A stretch of DNA of 64,000 bases from Micromonospora sp. WMMD812 (GTDB lineage: Bacteria; Actinomycetota; Actinomycetes; Mycobacteriales; Micromonosporaceae), in assembly GCF_027497215.1 (NCBI RefSeq), contig NZ_CP114904.1:1612001-1676000 (forward strand). The letters are read 5' to 3'. Below the pieces are notes generated by a model. The model searched no databases, was not told the DNA's origin, and saw only the letters and a list, made by a program, of their open reading frames with translations. The position numbers were made by a program, and so were the translations under genes. The number at the start of each line of letters is the position of its first letter. Position 1 is the stretch's first letter. Below, one piece after another: positions 8,746-16,829 of the stretch.

Positions 8746-9942
8746 TCACATCCAGGAGAGGCGTTGACGCAGAACTAGGTTTTCGGCCGGGTTGGCGGTC
8801 AATTTCAGGGCGCGTTGGTCGGCGTCGCGGGCTTCGCAGGTGCGACCCAGGTCGCGGAGAATTTCGGCGCGGGTGGCGTGGAGCAGGTAATAGTTGTCCA
8901 GGTGGCGGCCGAGGGCGTCCACCTCGGAGAGTGCTGCGGCCGGTCCGGTGACATAGCGTAGGGCGATGGCGCGGTGCAGCCTGATCACCGGTGATGGGGC
9001 CAGGTACAGGAGCATGTCGTAGAGGACGAGGATCTGTGTCCAGTCGGTGTCGTCCCACTGTTTTGCTTCGCTGTGGCAGGCGACGATGGCGGCTTGGAGC
9101 TGGTAGGGGCCGGGTCGTTTGAGGGCGGCGGCGCGGGCGATCACCCGGCCGGCGTCGGCGATGGCGTCGTGGTCCCACCGCGACCGGTCCTGGTCTTTGA
9201 GCGGAACGATCTGGCCATCGACGGTGAAACGGGCGGCTGTCCGGGCGCGGTGCAGCCGGATGAGTGCGAGTAGTCCGGTGGCTTCGGGTTCGGTGGGCAT
9301 GAGGTGGTGCAGCAGGCTGGCGAGGAACTCGGCGTCGTCGAGAAGATCCCGCGAATGGGTGTGTTCGCTACCCCTGGACAGGTAGCCCTCATTGCCGAGC
9401 AGGTAGATGACGGCGAGGGCCTCGGTGAGGCGGGCGCCGAGGTCGTCGGGGTCGGGGATCCGGTACGGGATGCCGGCCTGGCTGACTTTGCGTTTGGCGC
9501 GGGTGATGCGTTGCCCGACGGTGGCCTCCGGGATGAGGAAGGCGTGGGCGATCTGCGCGGTCGTTAGTCCGCAGACCACGCGCAGGGTTAGCGCGACTTG
9601 GGCGGCGCGGGACAAGGCAGGGTGGCAGCAGGTGAAGATGAGCCGGAGTCGGTCGTCGGGTTCGGGCTCGGCCGGCCACGGTACGAGGGCGAGTTTCTCC
9701 CGGTAGCGGCTTTCCCGGCGGAGGAAATCGAGGCCGCGGCGGCGGGCGACGGTGTAGAGCCAGGCGTCGGGCCGGTCGGGGATGCCTTCGTCTGGCCAGT
9801 GGGTGAGGGCGGCCTCGATGGCGTCGGCGACGAGGTCCTCGGCTGTGGAGAAGTCGCCGACCAGGGGCATGAGGGCGGCGGCGAGCCGGCCCGCGTGTTC
9901 ACGGACTGCGCGGGCCAGCTCGGCGTGGCTGGGTGGGGTCAT
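8746..9942 (-). CDS. ECF42-type RNA polymerase sigma factor
   Basis: A 398-residue sigma factor. Region 2 is near 15-80 (DFSTAEDLVADAIEAAL, DAWLYTVARRRGLDFLRR) and region 4 near 110-165 (LSRAAQVALTLRVVCGLTTAQIAHAF, EATVGQRITRAKRK). A long C-terminal TPR-like extension (about 180-398) ends in NPAENLVLRQRL. That extension and the neighbouring YCII gene are the known marks of the ECF42 group, which has no classical anti-sigma factor and is thought to be controlled through its C-terminal domain. The start overlaps the YCII gene's stop by 4 bp (9939-9942). It is the last gene of a three-gene operon. Confidence 0.92.
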   Translation of the reverse strand: MTPPSHAELARAVREHAGRLAAALMPLVGDFSTAEDLVADAIEAALTHWPDEGIPDRPDAWLYTVARRRGLDFLRRESRYREKLALVPWPAEPEPDDRLRLIFTCCHPALSRAAQVALTLRVVCGLTTAQIAHAFLIPEATVGQRITRAKRKVSQAGIPYRIPDPDDLGARLTEALAVIYLLGNEGYLSRGSEHTHSRDLLDDAEFLASLLHHLMPTEPEATGLLALIRLHRARTAARFTVDGQIVPLKDQDRSRWDHDAIADAGRVIARAAALKRPGPYQLQAAIVACHSEAKQWDDTDWTQILVLYDMLLYLAPSPVIRLHRAIALRYVTGPAAALSEVDALGRHLDNYYLLHATRAEILRDLGRTCEARDADQRALKLTANPAENLVLRQRLSWM

Positions 9943-10280
9943 GCCGCGATGGGTCGAATCTCCACGATCGGGCAGGCGGGCCAGGACCGGGCCAGCCGTA
10001 GTGCTTCGTCGAGGTCGGCGACGTCGATTTCGGCGAAGCCGCTGACGACTTCCTTGCCTTCAACGAACGGCCCGTCGGTGATCAAGGGTTCGCCTTGGTC
10101 GAGGCGCACGGTGGTCGCGCTGTCCGGCGGCATCAAGTGGGTGTGGTGGATGATCTTGTCGTGGTGTTCGGCGAACCATTGGTGGACGCGGGCGTAGGCG
10201 TGTTCGCGTTCGGGCTCGTCCATGGCGGCCAGGTCCGCGGCGAACTGTTCGGTGTCGGCGAACATCAGCACGTATTTCAT
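9939..10280 (-). CDS. YCII-domain (DGPF) protein
   Basis: A 113-residue alpha/beta ferredoxin-like YCII-domain protein. It begins MKYVLMFADTEQF and contains the DGPFVEGKEVVSGF motif that names the DGPF subgroup. Members are regularly encoded next to ECF42 sigma factors and are suspected to modulate or sense for them, though no reaction is proven. It overlaps the upstream VOC gene (10277-10280) and the downstream sigma gene (9939-9942), both by 4 bp, so stoichiometric co-translation is likely. Confidence 0.9.
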   Translation of the reverse strand: MKYVLMFADTEQFAADLAAMDEPEREHAYARVHQWFAEHHDKIIHHTHLMPPDSATTVRLDQGEPLITDGPFVEGKEVVSGFAEIDVADLDEALRLARSWPACPIVEIRPIAA

Positions 10281-10780
10281 CGTGGCTCCTTCGTGGCGTC
10301 GGCCTGCCCGAACATGGCGGCCAGCCGGCGACTCATCTCGTCTGGGCCGACGTCCTCCAGGTGGGAGGCGACCACCCAGCCGTGCCCGAACGGGTCGATG
10401 ATGAACCCGTCCCGGTCACCGTAGAACTGGTTCTCCGGCGCACGCTGCAAGACCGCGCCGTACTCGACGGCCCGCGCCACGGTGGTGTCCACGTCCTCGA
10501 CGTAGATGAACTGGAACACTGGCGTGCCGGGCAGGCCACCGACGGGTGGGGCGGTGGTGCCGCGCTGCGGGTCCTCGTCCTCGACGATAACTACCGCGTC
10601 ACCGATCTGGATCTCGGCGTGGGCAACGCTGCCGCCCGGGCCGGGGAAGCGCATCCGCTCGGTGGCGCCGAACACGTCGGCGTAGAAGTCCAAGGCCTTC
10701 GCGGCACCCTGGACGACCAGGCAGGGCGTTACCCGGCGGTAGGTGTCCGGGATCGGGTTGGGCATAGCTGCCGCTGTCAT
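10277..10780 (-). CDS. VOC-superfamily (PhnB/glyoxalase-like) protein
   Basis: A 167-residue vicinal-oxygen-chelate protein with two beta-alpha-beta-beta-beta modules: YRRVTPCLVVQGAAKALDFYADVFGA at the front, then HAEIQIGDAVVIVEDE, and FIYVEDVDTTVARAVEYGA with DRDGFIIDPFGHGW at the back. The family includes glyoxalases, antibiotic-binding proteins and dioxygenases; this subgroup resembles PhnB-like proteins found with ECF42 operons. The ATG at 10780 is chosen because AAAGGAGG lies 8 bp upstream; longer frames to 11050 lack such a site. It is the first gene of the VOC-YCII-ECF42 operon. Its substrate is unknown. Confidence 0.88.
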   Translation of the reverse strand: MTAAAMPNPIPDTYRRVTPCLVVQGAAKALDFYADVFGATERMRFPGPGGSVAHAEIQIGDAVVIVEDEDPQRGTTAPPVGGLPGTPVFQFIYVEDVDTTVARAVEYGAVLQRAPENQFYGDRDGFIIDPFGHGWVVASHLEDVGPDEMSRRLAAMFGQADATKEPR

Positions 10781-11185
10781 CTGAGCTGCCTCCTTTGTCG
10801 CGTCAACTCTTTCTATTGAGTAGACGACCGGCGGGCCGCCCGATCCGACATCCGGCCGGGGAAATAATCCGCCCGACACAGGTCGACGGGTTCCGTACAC
10901 GGCTGCCAGCGCGCGGCCCGGGAACGCGATGCCCGGCGGTGTCAGTGCCTGACCGTTGTGCCGTGTGTCCGCGAGCGGCCGTGGCGAGCATCGCGCCACG
11001 ACCGCGGCTGCCCTTGCCGAACCGCACGTGCAGACGGCCGCACTCGCCAAGGTCGTGGCGCCAGTCCCCCAGGTTCAGCGCTCGGGTCACGGCGACACCC
11101 GCGGACTGGCCACCGCGTACACCCCACCACACCATCGGCATTGATCAACTCTTGGTAGTTCCGACAACCCGGATCGGGAGGACGA
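10781..11185. other. Divergent intergenic region between ECF42 operon and T4CP gene
   Basis: About 405 bp. It holds the ribosome binding site of the VOC gene (10788-10795, minus strand) and GGGAGG just before the T4CP ATG (+). An AT-richer patch at 10803-10823, bounded by ACTC and GAGT inverted arms, lies just upstream of the VOC gene and could belong to its promoter. No convincing gene is visible. Confidence 0.45.
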
Positions 11186-13648
11186 ATGAGCACGACGACC
11201 AGCGCGCCATGGCCCACCGAGATGTGGCAGTGGGTCATCGCCCGGCCGTGGCTGGGCTTGCTCGCCGCCGCCGTCATCGTCGGCACGGTGTTCGCCCGGG
11301 ATCAGATGCTCGCCTGGCGGCACCGGCGGTTCGCGACCGGCGCGCGGTGGGTGACCATCGCCGCACCACCTGAGGTCACCGAGGAAGCCGCCGCCGCGTT
11401 CTGGACCACCCTCACCGGTGTGCTGACGCCGGCGGCCTGGCGGGGGCGCGTGTTCGGCGTCCCGCACGTCGGCTGGGAGTACACCTGGACCGGCCGGGCC
11501 CTGACGATCAGGGTGTGGGTGCCTGGCGCGGTGCCGGCGGGCGCGGTCGAGGCCGCCGTCCGCGCGGCCTGGCCGGCCGCCACCCTGACCGTCGCCGACG
11601 CCGCCGCGCCGATCCCGGCCGAGGTGGGCGAGCAGGTGGGTGGGGCGTACTGGCCGCACCGGTCGGACGGGCTGCCGCTGCGCAGCGACCACGACGCCGA
11701 CCCGCTGCGGGCGCTGCTCGCCGCCGGCGCGGAGGTCCGGCACCGCGAACACGTGTGCGTGCAGATCCTCGCCCGCCCCGCACCCGCGCGCCGCGTCCGC
11801 GCGGCCCGCCGGGCGGCGGCCACGAGTACCCACCCTCACGGGCGGCCGGACGTGGCAGCCCGTGCGGTGTCGGGCGCGGCGCGGCTGGCCATCGAGCCCC
11901 TGCTGTGGCTTGTGGACGCATTCACGCCCGGCGCGTCCCGGCCACACACCCCGTCGCACGCCGCGGCGCGGCCGGCCGAGCGGGACCCCGTGGCCGCCGC
12001 CGACGCCCGCAGCATCGTCGACAAGGCCGTGCGGGTGCCGCATTACGAGATCGCGGTGCGGTTCGCCGTGGCAGCCGACGCGGACCGGACGCCACCGGAC
12101 ACGGCACGGGTCAAGCAGGTCCGCGCCCGCCTGGTCGGGCTGAGGCACAGCATCGCCGCGGCCGCCGCGACTTACACCGGCCCGAACCGGCTGCGCCGCA
12201 TGCGGATGCGCCGGCCGGTCGCCGCCCTCGCGGGGCGCAGGCTGCGGCGCGGGTTCCTGGCCACCGTGCCGGAACTCGCGGCCCTCGCCGCGCTGCCGCG
12301 CGACCTCGCGGTGCCGGGCCTGGACCGGGCGCGGGCCAAGGCCGCGCCGGCGCCGGTGCAGGTACCGGCCGGCGGCCGAGGGGTGAAGGTGCTGGGCCGC
12401 TCGCAGATCGGCGGCCACAGTGTCGGCCTGCGAATGGCCGACGCCCGCCAGCACGTGCACGTGGTCGGTAAGACCGGCGTCGGGAAGAGCACGCTGCTGC
12501 TGAACATGATCGTCGGCGACATCACAGCCGGCCGCGGGACGGTGGTCATCGACCCGCGTGGGGACCTGATCACCGACGTCCTCGACCGGCTTCCCGCCTC
12601 GTCCGCGAACAAGATCGTGATCATTGACCCGGACCAGGAGAACCCGGGCTGCTTCAACCCCCTCGACGACCAGGGTGACCCGCACCTGGCGGTGGACAAC
12701 CTGGTGGGGATCTTCGCGAAGATCTTCCACGGTCAGTGGGGACCGCGCATGGACGACACCATGCGGGTGGCCTGCCTGACGCTGATGCGGCACGCGAAAC
12801 CGACGCTGAGTCTGGTGCCGTCGCTGTTGCAGGACCGGGAGTTCCGGGCCAGGTTCACCCACGGCCTGGACGACCCGGACGGCCTCGGCGGGTTCTGGCT
12901 CTGGTACGACGGCATCAACGAGCAGTTCCGGGGCCAGGTCATCGCCCCCGTCCTCGCCCGGCTGCGGGCGTTCCTGCTGCGCGACTTCGTCAAGAGCGTG
13001 ATCGGCAACGCTCACTCGTCGTTCGACATGGGCGCGGTCCTCGACGGCGGGGTGCTGTTGTGCCGGCTGCCCAAGGGCATCCTCGGGGAGGAGACCAGCC
13101 GCATCCTCGGGTCGCTGATCGTCGCCCGGGTGTGGCAGGCCGCCATCGCCCGCGCCACCACCGGCGAACAGCAGCGCAGAGACGCCTGCCTGTACATCGA
13201 CGAGTGCCAGAACTTCCTGACCCTGCCCGGCAGCATCGGCGACATGCTCGCCGAAGCACGCGGGTTCCGGCTCGGGCTGGTGTTGGCACATCAGGACCTC
13301 GCCCAGCTGCCCACCGACGTCGCCGCGGCGGTGTCGGCCAACGCACGGTCGAAGCTGTTCTTCACCGTCGACCCCGCCGACGCGCGGGAGCTGTCCCGGC
13401 ACACGAAACCCGAGCTGGACGAGCACGACCTGGCTCACCTCGACGTCTACACCGCCGCCGCCCGGCTGCTGGTCGGCAACCGGGAGCTGCCCGCGTTCAC
13501 GTTCGTCACGCACCCGCCGGCGCCGGTGCGGGGCGAGGCGACCGCGATCCGGCAGGCCTGCGCCGCCGCCGGCAGCCACAGCGGCGGGGAGCCGCCGATG
13601 CAGCGGCTCGCTCGTACCGCGATGAAGCGGCGCATGACTGAACGCTGA
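11186..13648 (+). CDS. TraD/VirD4-type conjugative coupling protein
   Basis: An 820-residue ATPase that would bring the relaxosome DNA to the type IV channel and pump it through. One N-terminal membrane segment (PWLGLLAAAVIVGTVFA, about 15-31) is followed by a variable Ala/Arg-rich domain. The motor has Walker A GKTGVGKS (428-435), then VVIDPRGDL and IVIIDPDQENP. Walker B is CLYIDECQNF with Asp-Glu at about 672-673, and the AHQDLAQLP sensor region follows. The ATG follows GGGAGG. A 10-bp perfect hairpin at 13691-13727 lies downstream. Its length and motor match the actinobacterial VirD4/TraG class, not the small FtsK-like TraB of Streptomyces plasmids, so single-stranded transfer is implied. 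Confidence 0.92.
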   Translation: MSTTTSAPWPTEMWQWVIARPWLGLLAAAVIVGTVFARDQMLAWRHRRFATGARWVTIAAPPEVTEEAAAAFWTTLTGVLTPAAWRGRVFGVPHVGWEYTWTGRALTIRVWVPGAVPAGAVEAAVRAAWPAATLTVADAAAPIPAEVGEQVGGAYWPHRSDGLPLRSDHDADPLRALLAAGAEVRHREHVCVQILARPAPARRVRAARRAAATSTHPHGRPDVAARAVSGAARLAIEPLLWLVDAFTPGASRPHTPSHAAARPAERDPVAAADARSIVDKAVRVPHYEIAVRFAVAADADRTPPDTARVKQVRARLVGLRHSIAAAAATYTGPNRLRRMRMRRPVAALAGRRLRRGFLATVPELAALAALPRDLAVPGLDRARAKAAPAPVQVPAGGRGVKVLGRSQIGGHSVGLRMADARQHVHVVGKTGVGKSTLLLNMIVGDITAGRGTVVIDPRGDLITDVLDRLPASSANKIVIIDPDQENPGCFNPLDDQGDPHLAVDNLVGIFAKIFHGQWGPRMDDTMRVACLTLMRHAKPTLSLVPSLLQDREFRARFTHGLDDPDGLGGFWLWYDGINEQFRGQVIAPVLARLRAFLLRDFVKSVIGNAHSSFDMGAVLDGGVLLCRLPKGILGEETSRILGSLIVARVWQAAIARATTGEQQRRDACLYIDECQNFLTLPGSIGDMLAEARGFRLGLVLAHQDLAQLPTDVAAAVSANARSKLFFTVDPADARELSRHTKPELDEHDLAHLDVYTAAARLLVGNRELPAFTFVTHPPAPVRGEATAIRQACAAAGSHSGGEPPMQRLARTAMKRRMTER

Positions 13649-13690
13649 TCCCCCGGTCGTGCCGGTGGGGGCTCGGCTGGCTGCGGCATC

Positions 13691-13727
13691 GGGGGCTCGT
13701 TTGGGGGTGTCTGCGAGACGAGCCCCC
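13691..13727 (+). terminator. Hairpin terminator after T4CP gene
   Basis: A perfect 10-bp inverted repeat GGGGGCTCGT (13691-13700) and ACGAGCCCCC (13718-13727) with a 17-nt loop lies 43 bp after the T4CP stop. There is no U-tract, which is normal for high-GC actinomycete terminators. Confidence 0.55.
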
Positions 13728-13748
13728 GCACGAGGCCCTCACGCCCGT

Positions 13749-13757
13749 CCTGTCAGG
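13749..13757. repeat. CTGTCAG motif before replication-relaxation gene
   Basis: CCTGTCAGG, a near-palindrome, lies 99 bp before the GTG of the replication-relaxation gene and is followed by a further partial copy, CTGACCTG. It matches the five CTGACAG/CTGTCAG copies found directly after that gene. Confidence 0.45.
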
Positions 13758-13855
13758 TGCCTGACCTGCCCGAGCCCGATCGAGGACACGACCAGAAACA
13801 AGATCGACGTATCCAGACTCCCTTCGGGGTTTCCTCTCCATGGGGTGACCGAACT

Positions 13856-14704
13856 GTGCCGACACAGCCTTCTGCCAGCCTGCTGGCCATCTATCCCCAC
13901 ATCACCACCCGCGACCGTCTGCTGCTCCAACTGCTCGACGACCATCAGGTCCTCACCACCGACCAGATCCACCGCATGCTGTTCCACGCCCGCCGCACCT
14001 GCCAGATCCGGCTGGGCGAACTCGCCGCGCTGGGCCTGCTGGACCGGTTCCGGTTCGCCCGCGCCGGAGGCGGCAGCCAGCCCTGGCACTGGACCCTCGG
14101 CCACCACGGACGCCGGTTCCAGGCCGCCGCCCACCAGCGGCCGGAGCCCACCGCCTGGACCAGCCGGCAAACCGTGCACCGACTGTCGGCCAACCCGCGT
14201 CTGAGGCACCTGCTCACCGTCAACGAGTTCTTCGTCAGGCTCAGCGCACACGCCCGCCACCACACTGGGGCGCGGTTGGAGCGGTGGTGGTCCGAGTCGA
14301 TGACCACCAAGCAGTTCCGCACCATCACCGCCGACGGACACGGCGTATGGACCGTCGGCGACACCACGGTGGGGTTCTTCCTGGAAGCCGACACCGGCAG
14401 CGAACCCCTGAGCCGGGTGGTCGCCAAACTCGACCGATACGCGGACCTGGTCCGCCGCGGCGGCCCCCGCTACCCGGTGCTGTTCTGGCTCGGCAGCGGG
14501 CAACGAGAAGACCACCTGCACCGGCAACTGGTCGCCCGCCCCGACGTCCCGGTCGCGACCGCCACCCACACCAGCGACCCCGCCGACGCCGTCTGGCTCC
14601 CCACCGGCGTCACCGGCCGGGTCCGGCTCGCCGCACTGCCCAGCGACCACGGCCAGCCCGTCGCGGACAACCCGAACTACGACGAGGGCATCCTCATCCT
14701 CTGA
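13856..14704 (+). CDS. Replication-relaxation family protein
   Basis: A 282-residue DNA-binding protein of the replication-relaxation family (Pfam name), common on actinobacterial plasmids and integrative elements and linked to plasmid replication or DNA relaxation. The N-terminal winged helix is visible as ITTRDRLLLQLLDDHQVLTTDQIHRML with CQIRLGELAALGLLDRFR. A beta-rich C-terminal half includes FFLEADTGSEPLSRVVAKL, which has a nuclease-like acidic/Lys pattern. I prefer the GTG at 13856, just after GGGGTGACC, because upstream residues are not family-like. It is flanked on both sides by CTGACAG-type repeats that may be its binding sites. Molecular function in this family is not settled. Confidence 0.85.
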   Translation: MPTQPSASLLAIYPHITTRDRLLLQLLDDHQVLTTDQIHRMLFHARRTCQIRLGELAALGLLDRFRFARAGGGSQPWHWTLGHHGRRFQAAAHQRPEPTAWTSRQTVHRLSANPRLRHLLTVNEFFVRLSAHARHHTGARLERWWSESMTTKQFRTITADGHGVWTVGDTTVGFFLEADTGSEPLSRVVAKLDRYADLVRRGGPRYPVLFWLGSGQREDHLHRQLVARPDVPVATATHTSDPADAVWLPTGVTGRVRLAALPSDHGQPVADNPNYDEGILIL

Positions 14705-14787
14705 CAGACCCTGACAGCCCTCCGCACGGTCCTGTCAGCGCAGGTCACCGCCCTGACCGGGATTCCTGACAGGGCTGATGCTGTCAG
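14701..14787. repeat. Cluster of five CTGACAG/CTGTCAG repeats
   Basis: Heptamers occur at 14701-14707 and 14711-14717 (CTGACAG), 14732-14738 (CTGTCAG), 14766-14772 (CTGACAG, within CCTGACAGG) and 14781-14787 (CTGTCAG). The first overlaps the stop codon of the replication-relaxation gene. Mixed orientation and high density suggest protein-binding sites, for example an origin or operator for that protein. Confidence 0.5.
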
Positions 14788-15003
14788 GTCACGACGCTAC
14801 GGTGCAGCTTCATCTCTTCCCTCGCACCAACGCCCGTCTCGCCCTCCCGAGCCTGCCCGCGCCAGCGGGATCACCCACAGCCCACCGTTGCGGTCGGCTC
14901 GTGATCCACGCCCCCGCCCCTGCACGGCAGCCTCCCGGCGCAGGCACCGGTATCCGACACCACCGCCCCACGCCCACCCCTGTCGCGAAGGGAGCACCCT
15001 GTC
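14788..15003. other. Non-coding region after the repeat cluster
   Basis: About 215 bp with no convincing gene, although a + frame is open through it. It is C-rich on the + strand and ends with the GGGAG ribosome binding site of the next gene. Together with the repeats before it, this is the best candidate in the window for a cis-acting replication or transfer site; nothing proves it. Confidence 0.35.
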
Positions 15004-15693
15004 ATGCCCCCGTCCACGCCGCTGACGGTGGTCACCGTCTGCTTCGCCCCCGGCGACGACGCGGACTGGTTCGCCGCCTCCGAAAAGGTCTACGACGTGC
15101 TGCACGCCAACGGCACCCCGGCCTGCCGCTACCGGGTCCGCCACCGCCACCTCATCGGCTGGCTCACCCGGTTCCTCAGCTACCACCTCCTCGACACCAC
15201 CCGCCGCTTCGGCGCGATCACCACCGCCGCCGGAGGCCGCAAAGGACGCCTCGACCTGACCCGCACCGCCGCCACCGCCGCCCACGACGCCGCCCACCGC
15301 TGGCGCGTCTGGAACACCCACATCAACGCCACCACCAAACCCGCCCGCGCGTGGGAGGCCTACCTCGCCCAACACCACGCCGACCCGAAGAAGGTCAGCC
15401 TGGCCGAAGCCCGCCGCCGCTTCGAGCAGCAACCCCACGTCCTGGCGATGCTCGCCCACTCCCTCAACCCCTACGAGCTGTCCATCTACCAGGCCGGCGA
15501 GGCCACCTACAGCGGGCTCTACTGGCGCATCGCGCTGATCGGCGACGCCCTGATCACCACCGACGGCCGCCTGCTCCTGCCCGCCAGCGACTCCGTCGCC
15601 GACCGGTTCCGCTTCCTCAACGAGGCCTGCGGCTACCTGCGCAGCCTGCGCTCCAACACCCGACTCTGCGCCATCGCCATCGCCATCGCCTGA
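15004..15693 (+). CDS. Conserved conjugative-element protein of unknown function
   Basis: A 229-residue soluble, basic, helix-rich protein. I do not recognise a named domain. It starts MPPSTPLTVVTVCFAPGDDADWF after GGGAG. It contains an Arg/Ala-rich helical middle (RKGRLDLTRTAATAAHDAAHRWRVW) and a Tyr-rich stretch around LNPYELSIYQAGEATYSGLYW. The position between the replication-relaxation gene and other element genes, and the same strand, suggest a role in element maintenance. A perfect hairpin follows it. Confidence 0.72.
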   Translation: MPPSTPLTVVTVCFAPGDDADWFAASEKVYDVLHANGTPACRYRVRHRHLIGWLTRFLSYHLLDTTRRFGAITTAAGGRKGRLDLTRTAATAAHDAAHRWRVWNTHINATTKPARAWEAYLAQHHADPKKVSLAEARRRFEQQPHVLAMLAHSLNPYELSIYQAGEATYSGLYWRIALIGDALITTDGRLLLPASDSVADRFRFLNEACGYLRSLRSNTRLCAIAIAIA

Positions 15694-15710
15694 CCCAATC
15701 GAAGACAGGA

Positions 15711-15734
15711 CCGGTCGCAGTCCGCTGCGACCGG
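15711..15734 (+). terminator. Perfect 10-bp hairpin between element genes
   Basis: CCGGTCGCAG (15711-15720), loop TCCG, and CTGCGACCGG (15725-15734) form a perfect 10-bp stem 18 bp after the previous stop and 45 bp before the next GTG. It could terminate or protect the mRNA end. Confidence 0.6.
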
Positions 15735-15779
15735 CCTTCGGCATGCCCACAACCCCGCACCCACGACAGGAGACACACC

Positions 15780-16514
15780 GTGTTCCTGACCGACCCCGCG
15801 CTGCGGCGCATCGCCGCCGACACCAACGACGTCCTGCCCGACCACCTGTGGCGCCACGACACCGCCACCCTCGACCCGATCGGCGACCTCGCCCGCGTCC
15901 TGCACACGACCGCCCGCGACTTCACCGACAGCACCACCACCCTCGACCACGCCCTCGCCCGGGTGGATGAGCTCGCCGACCGGGCCCGACACGGATTGGC
16001 CGCCCGCGCCGACCTGTACATCGCCGGCTACCAGCAGGCCCTCACCGACGCCCTCACCGCCCGCGAACGGCACATCGTCCTCGGCGCACTGCTCATCACC
16101 GCCTACCGCGCCTGGCGCAACCACCGGTCGACACTCGGCCGCAACGACGAACGCCACCTGCTCCTGCACCCCGGCGACCCGGCACGCGGCGTGGCCACCC
16201 TCCGGCCCACCGACGAACGAACCTGGGTGGTGGTGCCCGACACCGAGGCCGCCGCCGCCTTCGACATCCCCTATCCCGACCGGGTCGTCGGCGACGTCAC
16301 CGAGACCGAGCACGGGTGGACGCCGACCGCGTACACCGCCGCGCAGCACCACCGGACCCCACCCGCAACCGTGTACCCGCTGCCCACGTGTGACGACCTC
16401 GCCTCAGCCTGCCGATCGCTGCTGCACTGGTGGCACCTGCGCCACTCCGACGCCTGGCGCAGCCGCACCCCGAACCAACTCACCCCGGCCGAAGTCGCCC
16501 ACCTCACCACCTAG
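15780..16514 (+). CDS. Conserved conjugative-element protein of unknown function
   Basis: A 244-residue soluble protein with no domain that I can name. It starts at a GTG preceded by AGGAG (ACAGGAGACACACC). The first half is helical (LARVLHTTARDFTDSTTTLDHALARVDELADRARHG in pieces) and includes a stretch ITAYRAWRNHRSTLGRNDERHLLLHPGDPARG. The second half has a Trp-containing strand (ERTWVVVPDTEAAAAF). Context is the same + strand run of element genes. The frame is open far upstream, but composition and the ribosome binding site support this start. Confidence 0.7.
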   Translation: MFLTDPALRRIAADTNDVLPDHLWRHDTATLDPIGDLARVLHTTARDFTDSTTTLDHALARVDELADRARHGLAARADLYIAGYQQALTDALTARERHIVLGALLITAYRAWRNHRSTLGRNDERHLLLHPGDPARGVATLRPTDERTWVVVPDTEAAAAFDIPYPDRVVGDVTETEHGWTPTAYTAAQHHRTPPATVYPLPTCDDLASACRSLLHWWHLRHSDAWRSRTPNQLTPAEVAHLTT

Positions 16515-16829
16515 GGCCGCGCCTCCTACGGCACCTCGACGCCCCCGGCCGCCCCAGGTCACAGCTCGAAACACCGGCAGCACCGTGCCCGGCAGCGGAC
16601 ACCTGCCCACGCGCCCAGCACCCCGAAAACCGCGGCAGACAAAGTCCAGCGACTCGGGCTGCTGACTCACCGGCGCGGCACACCACGAACGGACCCCGAA
16701 CCGCAATCGCCTACGGAGCGACACGGCAGCGCACCGGCTGCCGCGCTGACCGTTGCCCGCGACTCGGCACTCCCCGGCCCCGGCGCGACACCGGACTTTC
16801 CCACCCAATTCCTCAGGAGGAAATCGCAC
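16515..16829. other. Intergenic region, nothing recognised
   Basis: About 315 bp. The only signal is the strong AGGAGG ribosome binding site at its right end for the next gene. No hairpin or gene was identified. Confidence 0.5.

Noticed and set aside
11087..13579. An 830-codon open frame antisense to the coupling protein
   Set aside because: It is Gly/Arg/Ala/His-rich shadow sequence caused by high GC at third positions; the + strand frame has clear motifs. The same applies to long antisense frames at 24-1541, 48829-50808, 51501-53273 and 53693-55231.
14778..15779. Open + frame extending upstream of the 15780 gene
   Set aside because: It is Pro/Arg-rich and out of frame with the better gene at 15004-15693; the GTG at 15780 has its own ribosome binding site.
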